DNA of 64,000 nucleotides from Planctomycetota bacterium (GTDB lineage: Bacteria > Planctomycetota > J058). Made by a program: the position numbers and the translations under genes. Under the pieces are notes generated by a model. It had not been told where the DNA came from and did no database searches. It saw only the letters and a list, made by a program, of their open reading frames with translations. Positions 33,401-45,400 of the stretch are shown piece after piece (the first letter of the stretch is position 1; every line of letters begins with the position of its first letter). The stretch covers positions 1 through 64,000 of the forward strand of contig JAHBXY010000008.1 in assembly GCA_019636275.1 (NCBI GenBank), written 5' to 3'.

Positions 33401-36400
33401 CCGGTCACCACCTCCACCGTCGAGGCGTCGAAGTCCGGCACGTAGGTGGTGGTCGCCGCCTCGAAGCGGAGCGGCACCCCGGCGCGGAACACGTAGCGGC
33501 CGTCCACGAACTGCGCGGCGAAGTTGCGGTAGGCGGGGCGCTTCAGCGGGTCGTGCCCGACCGGCGGCGCCTGCTCGAGCTGGTCGCGCACGAGCTGCTG
33601 GATCACCTGCGCGATGCCCGCGCCGCTCTGCCGCGCGCCGAACGAGGTGACGTCGATGGTGATCGGGTTCTCGCCGGCGATGCGCAGCGTGAGCTGCGTG
33701 TCGAGCCCGAGCGCGGCCGTGTCGGTGGCTGGGTCGTAGGCCGAGATCGAGGTCCCGAAGCCCGGCGAGAAGGCGATCGGCTCGGAGAAGAAGAAGACGA
33801 TCCGGTCGAGGCCGCCGTTGCCGTCGACGTCCTGCGCGAACGACGAGACCAGCGCCGGCGGCGCGCCGTCGACGAACGGCACGGCACCGCCCTGGCTCAG
33901 CGTCTGGGTCTGCAGCGCCGGCACGCCGTCCGTCGACTGCAGGAAGCTGCTCGTCGGCGGGGTGTAGACGACCTGGACGTCCTGGAGGTCGGTCTGCGCG
34001 AGGCCGGCGCCGAACACGATGTCGAGGCTCCGGCCGGCGGCGGTCTGCACCGCGTTGGCCGAGGTGCCCGAGACGCTGGCCAGCACGGTCCCGTCCGACG
34101 CGACGCGCCGCAGCGCGAACTGCTGGTGCACGCTGCCGATCGTGCCGAAGTTCAGCGCGCGCGAGTAGACCAGCCGGACGCGCGTCAGGCGCCCGCCGCC
34201 GTCGCTGAGCGCGGTCGCGGCCTCGATCAGCAGCGCGCCGCCGCCCTCGAAGGTCCAGTTCACGTTCTCGCCGCGGTCGACCGAGGAGACGGCCTGGATC
34301 GGGCGCGGCTGGCCAACGGAGTTGACCACGCCGGACGCGTCGTTGGCGCGGACGCTCACGTCGGTCGCGTTGATCTGCGCGTTGACGCCCGTGACGGCGT
34401 CCACCGTGATCCGCGCCCTGGTCGGCGTCGCCGACTGGTCGGAGCTGTCGATCTGCAGCTTGCTCGTGGGGGCGCCGTTGAGGTTGAGCTGCGACTTGCT
34501 CGCCGTGAGGTGGATCCGGTCGCCGGCGCCGATCACCAGCTGCAGGTTGGCGAAGTTGCCGTTGCCCACGTTCATGATGTCGTGGAGCGTCAGCGTCCGC
34601 CCGCCGCCACCGCCCACCTGCAGGACGACGCCGTTGCCCAGGACCTGCAGGCGGCCCTGGAAGCCGGCGGCGTTGGGGTCGTTGCCGACGGTCGTGTCCT
34701 CGAGGAATCGGAACGAGCCGTTGTTGCCCAGGGTCAGCGTGCCCACGGCCACGTTCACCGGGCCGTTGACGTTCCTCAGGTTGCTGGTGATGCCGCCCGT
34801 GATCGTCACCGTGTCGGTGAACGCGCTCTTCTGCACGAGGAGGCCGCCCAGGTTCAGCGTGGCCACGCCGACCGCGAACGCGGCGCTCCCGCTGCCGCGG
34901 AACTGGAGCTGCGGGTTGCCGCTGAAGCTCGCGCCGCTCTGGAGCAGCAGGTTGCCGTGGACGACGAGCGCGGGCCCCCCGGCGAGCGAGAAGGCGCCGC
35001 CGGCGTTGAGGACGAGGTGGCCGAACGTCGCCGACGGGATGGCCGAGGCGCTCAGGAGCTCGATCGTGGCCAGGTTCGCCCCGCCCGTGAGCCCCTGCAG
35101 GGTGAGCGTGTTGGCGATCGTCCCGGCGGCGATCGTCACCTGCAGGCCCTGCGTGTCGAGGGTGCCCGCCCCGGCGATCGACCCGGCGTTGACGTTCTGG
35201 CCCACCCGGAGCGTGCCGGCGGTCACCGTCAGGGCGCCTCCGACGTTGAGCTGCGTGGCGTCGGTCAGGAACGCGACCGCGGGGGCCGCCGCGTTGGTGA
35301 GCGTCAGGCCGGCGTAGCCGAGCGATCGCACCGTCTGGTTCGGAGCGCCGGCCTGCGGTGCGAGGATGACCGTCGAACCGGCGCCGGCGGTGAAGCCGGC
35401 GGCGGGGCCGGTGAGGGGCATCGCTGACGTGCTCTGGACGGTGAGGGGCGCCGCGGCCGCGAGGGTGAGCGTGCCCCCGGTGAAGTCGATCGACCGCACG
35501 GTGGTCGCCGCCCCGACGCTGAGCGCCCCGGGCGAGGTCACGTCGAGGAGGCTGTTGCCGGCGGCCTGGAGGCTCAGGGTCGCGCCGGCCGAGATCGTCA
35601 CCGCCCCGGTCGCCGTGAGCGGGTTCGTGCCCACGGTCACCTGCGCCCCGCCTGCGACCACGATGTCCGCCGGGAACGTGCTCGAGCCCGGGTTCACGGC
35701 CTGCGCGCCCGCGCCGGCGAACGTCACCGTGCGACCGGCGACCGTGAGGAGCGTGCCGCCGGTCAGGTCGACCGCGCCGCCGAGGTTCAGGTTCTGGGAC
35801 AACGTGGCCGCATCCAGCGTGGCCCCCGCCGACACGGTGAGCGCCCGCGCGACGAGGGCGGTCTGAAGCCGCACGTTCGTGCCGCCCCCGGTCGCCACGA
35901 TGTTGCCGACGTCGACCGCCGCCGCGGGGGTGAACGACTGCAGCGCCCCGCCGTGGAACGTGGTGGTCAGGTCGCCCGGCGCGGTGACCGCCGACCCGTT
36001 GAGCATCGCGTAGTTCCCGGTCACGCGCAGGCGCGACGCCGCCCCAGCGTCCGTCGCGTCCAGGCGGCCGGCCGTGACCGGCGCGACCGAGCCCAGGGTG
36101 ACGTTCCCGTTCACCTGGACCTGCTGCCCGAGGAACGCCAGCTCGGCGGACTCGTCGACGATGAGGCTGCTCACCACGACGTCGGAGCCGAGGGTCACCC
36201 GCGCGGCGTTGCGCACGCGCGTCGCGCCGAAGCTGCTCGCGCCGGACCAGGCGCCGTTGCCGTCGAACGTGAGCAGGTTCCCCGGCGTGAACGTCGTCAC
36301 CGTCAGGCCGCCGCCGGTCAGGACCCCCCCGGTCGCCGCGTTCAGCGCGCCGGCGCCCGAGATCAGCGCCGTCGTCCTCAGCGTGTTGGCGCCCGTCGTC

Positions 36401-39400
36401 AGGGTGCGCGTGGCGGCGATCGTCACGCTGCTGGCCTGGACGGCGCTGCCGAGCGCCACGTTGGCGTCGACCGCCACCACGCCGAAGTTGCTGGCGCCCG
36501 ACCAGGTGCCGCCGGCGCCGTTGAAGGTGAGCGAGGCGCCCGCCACGAAGGCGGCGACCGTCATGTTGCCGCCCGTGGCCACGATCGAGCCCGTGGCGTC
36601 CAGGGTGCCGGCCCCGGAGATGCCGTTCAGCCCTGTGACGGTGAGCTGGAGGCCCTGCGTGTTCAGGCGAGAGCCCGCGTTCGTGATGTCGAGCGCCTGG
36701 CAGGTCAACGCCGTCCCGAGGTTCACCTGCGTCGTGCCGATCACCGCCACGCGGCCGACGTCGAGCGCCAGCGGGACGAAGCTCTGGGTCCCGCCGCTCG
36801 CGAACGTGGTCAGCAGGGCGGCGGGCGCCGTGATCGTCGTGCCGGCGTTGGCCATCGTGTAGTCGCCGGTCACACGCAGGCGCGAGTTGTTCCCGCCGTG
36901 GGTCGCGTCGAGCGTGCCCGCCGAGCCGGCCAGGCCCAGGAGCAGGTCGCCCTCCACGAGCGCCTCGTTCCCGGCCAGGGCCAGGGTCGAGCCGTCCGCG
37001 ACCTGCAGGGCCGTCTGGCCGGTCGCGTTCGTCGCGCGCACGCCCGCGCCGAGCGTCACCGTCGTGCCGTTGGTGAGGGTCACCCGCCCGAAGCTCGAGG
37101 TGGCCGTGCCGCTCCAGGCCTGGGTCGTGCCCTGGAAGACCACCCCGCCGCCGTTGGCCGCCGTGACCTGCCCCGTGTCGGTCACCAGTACGTCCCCGGA
37201 GGCGACGAGGGTGCCCGTTCCTAGGGCCAGCACGCCCGCGTTGGCCGGGCCGCTGACGGCCACCCGCCGCGAGACGGTCAACGTGTTGCCGTTCAGGGCG
37301 AGGGTGCCGGCGGAGACGAACACGCCGTCGTTGACCGGGTCGGTGCTGGTCGAGTGGTCGACGTTCAGCGCGCCCATGAGCGTGATCGTGCCGCCGGTGT
37401 AGCCGTTCACGGTGAGCCTCCTCAGCTGGAGGCCCACGAGGTCCATGGTGCTGGTGAGGCCGACCGCGCTCGGGAACTCGACCGTGTCGCCGTTCTGCGG
37501 CGCGTCGTTGGTCCAGTTCCCGTCGGCCGACCAGGCCGTGTTCCCGCCGGGGGCCGCGCCCGTCCACTGGGTGGTCTTGGCCGCGAACGCCCAGCCCGTG
37601 TTGTTGCCCAGGTCGCTCGAGTTCGTCGCCGTCCGCGGGACTCCGGCGCCCGTCGTCAGCGAGTCGCGCAGGTTCGCGAAGTCGACCGTGATCGTGCCGC
37701 CGGCCGTGAGGTCGAGGACCCACTGCCCGGCCGGCGCGCCGCCGCCGAGGTTCTGGTCGCGCAGCTCGCTCCGGTTACCGACCGCGCCCTGGACGGTGAA
37801 CGTCCCGGTCGCGCCGACGGCGACCGTCTGCCCCTCGGCGAACACGAGCGTGAGCGCGTTGGCGGTGAAGATGAGCTCGCCGTTGACGGCGATCCCGGCG
37901 CCGAAGGTGTGCGTGCGGCCGTTGGCGCTGGAGTTGCCGAGCGTGGGCACGGGCGACCCCGTGGCGATCGAGACCGCCCCGACGATCGAGGTGTTCGTCG
38001 CCAGGTCGAGGTCGCCCAGGGTCATCGTCACGGTGCCGAGCACCGTGGTGGTGCCGGCGCCCTGGAGGCGCAGGCGCCCGGTCCCGCCGGCGTTCAGCGT
38101 GAGCGCGCCCATCCGGAGGTCGCTCGTGCCGGTCACCTGCGTGTTGGCGCCCTGGACGCGCACGGCGCCGAAGCCCTGGCCGGCGGTCACGCCGGCGCCG
38201 GACCAGCTCTGCGCCGCGCCGCCGGCGAAGACGAGGGTGCCCGTGGCGTGGTCGACCCAGCCGGCGCCCGTGATCGCCAGGTTCCGGTTGACCGTCGTGT
38301 CCCCGGCGCCCTCCTCGTAGGCCCCCGCCGTGACCGTCAGGTCGCGCACCTGCACGGCCCCGGCGCCGGCCCGGACGACGGCGGTGGTGCCGTTGATGAC
38401 CAGGTCGCGCGAGAGCGTCAGGGGCTGGTCGTTCGTCAGGAGGTCGAGCTGCGTGTCGACCTCGACGGTGATCGCCTCGGCGATCAGCGGCGAGGTCGGC
38501 CGCGCGATGGTGCCGGCGGTCGTGAGCAGGATGTCGCCCAGGTTCGCCGTCGAGGCGATCGTCTGCACGACGCCGCCCTCGAGCACCAGGAGCCCCTGCC
38601 CCTCCGTGGCGGCGTCGTTCCAGGTGCCCGCGACCGCGATGTTCCCTCGCACCACGAGCCGGCCCGCGCCCTCGGTGAGGACGCCGCCCGCGTCCACGGT
38701 CAGCCCGCCGCCCACGTTCAGGGCCACGGCGGGCGCCCCGATCCCGGCCCCCAGCACCAGGACGCCCGTCCCGTTCACCTCGACGCTCGGGGCGTTCACG
38801 CGCCCGTTGCCGCCGTTCAGCGTGCCCGTGGTGCCGACCGTCTCGGCGGGGTCGCCGACGTTCAGCGCGCCCACGTTGAGCGTGTGCGCGCTCTGCACGT
38901 TCACGGCGCCGTGGATGATCGTCATGGCGCCGGTGGTCACGGTCACGCTCCCCGCTGCGGGGAGCTGGAGGGTCCCCGTGCTCAGCGGGCCGACGGTGCC
39001 GATCGTCACGGCCCCGAGCGTCGAGGCCCCGCCGAGGTTCAGGACGGCGCCGTCGCGCACCGCGACGGCGCCCATCGTCAAACCGGTGGTCGCGTTGACC
39101 ACGGTGCTCGCGCCCTGGACCCGGATTTGGCCGAAGCTCTGTCCGGCGGTGTTGTCGGTCCACGTCTGCACGGCGCCGCCATCGAACACGAGCACGCCCG
39201 CCGCGTCGACCCACTGGCTGGCGGCGCCCTGGAGCAGCAGGGCGCCGGCGACGCGCGTCTCGCCGCTGCCCTCCTCGTAGCGGCCGCCCGACTGGATCGT
39301 GAGGCCCCCGGTGCGCACGCTCAGCCCGGTGGTCCCGGCGTCGGCCCCGGAGCCGCCCACCAGCCTGGCGGTGTTGCCCGTGACGACGATGGACTGCGTG

Positions 39401-42400
39401 GCGGTGAGCGTGAACTGGCGGTTGGGCTCGTTCAGCGCGACGACGCCGCCGGTGGCGACGGTCAGCTCGCTGCAGAAGATGTCCGAGCTCGGCTTGACCG
39501 ACGACAACACGCGCACGCGGCCCACGTTCACCGGGCCGGACCAGTTCTGCTCGATGCCGTCGAAGCGCAGCTCGCCCGCGCCCGAGATCCAGGCGCCGGC
39601 CGTCACGTTCAGGTCGCCCTTGACGTGCAGGATGTGGCCGTTGAGGTCGACCGTGCCGTTCAGCAGGGTCAGCGACTGGACGCACAGGCTCGACTGCAGG
39701 CGGAAGGTGGTCGCGTTACCGCCGGCGTCGCCGATCACGACGGGCGGGAGGCAGGCGCTCAGGCCGTTGGCCGCGTCGGTGACGTCGATCGTCCCCGAGC
39801 CGTCGAAGACGAGCTGGGCGCCCGCGCCGACGTTGAAGGACTGGTTGTTGCCGTCGAACGCGAGCGAAGGCCCGCGCGCGAACAGCTTCACCCCCGTGTC
39901 GAGGTTCAGCGTGCCCGAGTTCAACTCGAGCTGGCTCAGCACGGTCAGGTCTCGCAGGAGCGTGAGCGTGCCGGTGTAGCCGGCCTGCAGCCGCAGGTGG
40001 AGGAGGGTAAGCGAGGTGTTGGCCGGGTTGCCGTTGTAGATGCTGTTGCCGACGGACGTGCCGTCGAAGATGACCTCGTCGCCGTTGACCGGCGCGCCGT
40101 TGGTCCAGGTGCCCGCGTCCCAGGTCTGGTTGTTGCCGTTCCAGGTGGTGGTCTTGGACGTGACCGACCAGTTCACGCAGTCGGAGAGGAGGCTGTTGGC
40201 CGCGCTCAGCGGCAGCACAGTTGCTCCGGCGCCCTGCTCGGACGCCTCCGACTGCACGATCTCCGCGCCCGAGACCAGGAAGTTGCCGCCGGTCACGACG
40301 CTCTTGTCGACGCGGATGTGCCACCGCTGGTTCGAGTTGCCGGACTGGCCGGTGTTCGTGTCCTGCAGCTTGATCGCCGGCGTACCGCCGTTCACGATGA
40401 AGCGGCCGCCGGACACCACGTCCACGCCAAAGGGGGGCGTGTTTCCCTGGCGGAAGACGACGGTGTGCCCCGCACCGGATGCCTCGAAGGTGCCGGCCAC
40501 CTCGAGCGTGGTCTGGAACGTGTGCGTCCGGCTCGCCGGGAGCGCGGGCAGGCGCAGCGTGGTGTTCGCGCCCACCGTGGTCACGCCGGTGATGTTGCTG
40601 CTCGCCGCGATCTCCAGCGTCCCGCTCCCCGACAGGGAGAGGGTGGCGCTGAGGGCCCAGGTCTGGGCGCCGGAGACCGTCGCCGTGCCGCCGGTCTTGG
40701 TCACGCTCACGGCGCGGAAGCTGTTCACGTTCGCGCCCAGGGTGATCGCCTGGTTGGCGGCGCCCGCGAGCGTCAGGCTGGCGCCGGTGTTGAACGTGAG
40801 CGTGCCGGTGGCGCCGTTGAGGTCGCCCTGGACCGTGAGGACGAAGGTGTTGCCGACCGTGAGGGACCCGGTGCCCTGGAGGTCGAGCGCCTCGCAGTTG
40901 ACGCTCGAGGCCGTGGTCACCGAGCCGCCCGTCTCGATGGCCACGTCGCCCACGAAGACGTCGCCCGTCCAGGTGCGCGCGGCGCCGACGAACACGACCA
41001 CGCCCGCGCCCGGAGTGGCGTTGTCGCTCCAGGTCGCGCCCGTCGCGTTCAGGTTGCCCTGGACGCGCAGGTTGCCGGCGCCGTCCTCGGTCAGCGCGCC
41101 GCTGACGGTCAGGTTGCCGTTGACGCTCAGGGCGACGCCGGTGATCCCGGCGCCCGTGCGCAGGTGGCCGCCGGCGTTCACGGTCACCGCGCCGGTCGTG
41201 GCGAGCTGACCCGCCGCCCCGGTGTTGAGCGTCCCGGTGTTCGCGCCCGCGGCGCCGACGGTGACGGCGCCGGTGTTCGTCTGGCCGGCCAGGGTCAACG
41301 ACGCGCCGGCCCCGTTGACCGTCAGGGTCCCCATGGTCAGGGCCGTCGTGGCGGTGCGGGCGCCACCGCTCACGGTGACGGCGCCGAAGTTCTGCCCGGC
41401 GCTGTTGTCCGTCCAGGTGCCCGCGGCAGTGAACGTCGTGCTCAGGGTGGCGGCGTTGGTGATCGTGCCCGTCGCCCCGACGACCAGGTTGCCTGCCACC
41501 GACAGGGTCGAGCCGGCGGTCGCGCCGTTCAGGACGCCGTTGAGGGCCACCGCGCCGGAGGACGCGAGCGTCCGGCTCGAGAGGGCGACCGTGGCGCCGT
41601 CGGCGACGGTCATGCCGGCCGCGGCGACGTTCGAGCCGAGCGTCGTCGTCCCGGCGTTCACGGTGACCGGGCCGAAGCTCGTGACGTTGGCGCCGCTCCA
41701 GGAGGCGCTCGCCGCGAAGACGATGGCGCCGCTGTTCGGAACGACGCCGTTCACGCCGCCGGCGACGACCAGGTTGCCGTTCAGCGTCAGCGTCTTCTGC
41801 GGCAGCCCGCCCAGGTTCACGGCACCGGCGTTCACCTGGAGCGAGGCGACCGCGACCGACGAGCCCAGCGTGACCGTGCCCGCGCCGGTGACCAGGGTCA
41901 CGGGGCCGAAGGTGGCCACGCTCGCGCCGGTCCACGTGCCCGTGCCGCTGAAGTCGACCGACCCGGTCCCCGGCGTGAAGCCAGCCCCGACGACCGTCAG
42001 GCCGCCGCTCGTCGTCAGCTTGTGGCTGACGAGGCCGAGCGAGGCCGTGTTCGCCGTCACGTCCAGCGAGCGCGCCGTCACGGCCGAGCCCAGCGTCACG
42101 GCGGCGTTGCCGGTCACGTCCACGTCGCCGAACGTGGCCACGTTCGCGCCGCTCCAGGTCCCGCCCGTCCCGGCGAAGTCGACCGACCCGGTCGCGCCCG
42201 GCGTGAAGTTGCTGCCGACGACCGTCAGGCCGCCGCGCGTCGTGAGCTTGTGGTTGTTCAGGGCGATCCCGGCGGTGCCCACGGTCACGTCGAGCGAGTC
42301 GCAGGTGACGGCCGACTGCAGCGTCACCGCGGCGCTCGCGACGACGTCGACGTCGCCGAACGTGGTCACGCCCGACCCGCTCCAGTTGCCCGTCCCCGTG

Positions 42401-45400
42401 AACTCGACCGACGGCGTGCCGGCGGTGTTGGCGGTGAAGCTGTTGCCGGCCACGGTCAGGCCGCCGCCGGTCCGCAGGAGGAACCCGTTGAGGTCGAGCG
42501 CGCCGGCGCTCACGACGACCCCGCCGCCGGCCACGGTCAGGCCGCCGAGCGTCACCGAGGCGGCGGCCGCGTTCACCGTCAGCGCGCCGCTCAGGGTGGC
42601 GGCGCCGGCGAAGGTGTACGCCGCGCCGCCGGTGATCGTCACGCCGCCGTAGGTGGTGTTCGTCGTCGGGATCGTGACCGCCGTCGCGCTGGCGAAGACC
42701 GTCGTCCCGGTGCCCGTGAAGGTGCCGCCGACGATCAGCGGGGTGGTCGTGCCGTCGCCGAGGATCGTCAGCGTCTGGGCGTTGTCGAGGAAGGTGTTGG
42801 CCGTGACCACGTTCAGCGAGCGGACCGTCGCGCCGCCCGTGAGCTGCACCCGCGTGGCGACGCCGCCCTGGACGCGCACGGCGCCGACGCCGTCCGCCCC
42901 GGCGCCCGAGCCGCTCCACTGCTGCTCGGTCCCGACGCCGCCGGCGCCGTCGAACACGAGCACGCCGGCCGCGTCCAGCCAGGACGCCGTGCCGGCGACC
43001 GTCAGGTTCCCCGAGACGCGGGTGTCGCCGGCGCCCTCGTCGTAGCGCCCCGTTCCGGTGAGCGTGAGGTGCTGCGTGCGGACCGTCGTCACACCCGGCG
43101 CGCCGCCGGGGTTGTTCGCCACGAGCCGGCCCACGTCGGCGCCGGTGCCGCTGACCGAGAGGGTCCCGGTCGTCACGGTCAGCATGAACGCCGCAACGTC
43201 CAGCGTCTCGGCGTCGGTCACCTCGACGCCCAGGGTCGTCACGTCGCTGGCGAGCTGCACGTAGGTCGCGAGGCCGGCAGGCCGGTCGACCTGCACCTCG
43301 CCGACGTTCACCGACCCCTGCCAGGTCTGCGGCGTGCCCGCCGTGCCCGTGCCGGCGAAGACCAGCCGACCGGTCGTGTTGTTCGTCCACGTCCCGCCGC
43401 TCGCGACGACGTTGCCGGCGACGCGGGTGTGGCCGGCGCCCTCGGTGTAGGTGCCGGAGGAGAGCGTGAGGGCGCCCGTGGTGCTCGTCACGTCGACGGC
43501 GATCCCGCTCTGGCCGGCGCCCGCCGTGAGCGCGCCGCCGTTGATCGTCAGGGAGCCCGTGGTCAGCCGTCGGCCGCCCAGGTTCATGGCGCCCGTCGTG
43601 ATCGTCGTCGTCCCGCCGCCCGCGACCGCCAGGTCCTGGGTGGCGAGGGAGAGCGTGCCGGTGTAGCCGTTGATCGTCAGGCTGCCGAGGGTCAGGCCGG
43701 CGATGTCGACGGTGCTGTTCCCGTTGCCGTTCGGAACGCCGACGCCGTCGAAGATGACGGTGTCGCCCGAGTTCGGGACGCCGTTCGACCAGTTCGTGAA
43801 CAGGCTCCACACGCCCGGGATCGCCGACCGCCAGGCCGTCGTCTTGGCCGGGAACGTCCAGCCCAGGTTGCCGCCCGCGTCCTGGCTGTTCTGAGCCGTC
43901 TGGCCCGGATTGGCGTGGGAGTCGCGGATGATCAGGAACTGCGCGCTGAAGGTCACACCTGCGTCGACCGCCAGCGTCCACCGCGTGCCGTTGGTCGCCT
44001 CGTCCTGGAGGGTGTTCGGGTTGCCCGCCGCGCCCTCGAGCGTGACGACCGCGCCCGCGCCCGTCGCGCTAACCGTCTCTCCCTCCTTGAAGGTCAGGGT
44101 CAGGTTGGTGGCGGTGAAGACGAACTGGCCGCCGGTGATCGTGACGCTGGCGCCGAACACGTGCGTGGCGCCGTTCGCCCCCGTGTTGCGCAGCCGCCCG
44201 TTCGCCGCGATCGACACGGCGCCGCCGAAGCTGCTCCCGCCCCCGAGCGCGACCACGCCCTGCGTCACCGTGACCGTGCCCGTGACCGTCCAGGTCGCGC
44301 CGGTGACCGTGAGCACGTCGGCGGCGGCGGTCTTGTTCACGACCACGGCGCCGCCGAACGTGTTGGCCGCGCCCGTGAGCGTCAGCGTCTGCGCCCCGCC
44401 CTGGAACGTCACCGTGCCCGACTGCGCGAACGCGGTGGCGTTGGTCAGGTTCACGTTGCCCGCGAGGCCGACGGCCCCGGCGAGCGTCAGCGCGCGGGTC
44501 GTCCCGTTGGACCCGAACGAGACCCCGCCGCCGAGCGAGCCGCCCGACCCGCCGAGGGTCAGCGTCGCGTCGTTGTCGATCGACACGGCCCCCGTCACCG
44601 AGAGCGGGTTGTTCGCCCCGAGCGTCAGGCTCCCGCCGTTCAGGGTCAGCGCGCCGCCGACCGAGAGGGTCGCCGCCGCGCCGCTGGTCACGGTGCGCGT
44701 CCCGCCGGTCACCTGGACCGCCGGGAAGGTGGAGGCCGGACCGCCGAGCGTCAGCGTGCCGCCGGCCGTGAAGCGGACCTCACCGCCCGTGGCCGCGATC
44801 GAGCCGCCGGCGAAGTTCAGGTCGTTGGCGAAGCTCAGGATCGCGCCGTTCTGGACGATCGCGCCCTGGACCGTGGCCGCCCCGGTGACGGTCAGGTTCC
44901 GGTCGGCGTCGCCGCCGTTCGGGCCGGACGTGTTGAACGTCGCGCCGGTGCCCAGCGTGAATGCCCCGCCGACGGTGATCGCGCCCTGCGGGCGGTGGGT
45001 CACGGTGCCCAGGAGCTGCAGCGCCCCGTAGGTGAGCGCGTTGACCTGCGTGTCGGCCGCCGTGGTCTGGAAGACGATCGTGCCCGTCGTCGTCACGGCG
45101 CCGCCCGTGATCACGAGCGGCGTGGCGCTCGCGCCCTCGAGCTCGAGGCGGTTGCCGTTCACGCTCAGCGTGCCGCTCTGGACGCTCACGCTGTTCGCGC
45201 TCACCGTGCCCTGGATCGAGACCGTGTTGCCGCCGCCCGGCGCGATCACGACGGGGCCGTAGTTGCGATCGGTCGCGGTGCCCCAGTTGCCCGTGCCGCT
45301 GAAGGTCAGCGTCGCGCCCGGCGTGTAGCCGTCCACCGTGAGGCCAGCGGCCACGTTCACGGTGCCGGCGCCGCTGGCGTCGACGCTGCCCGCGCCCGTG

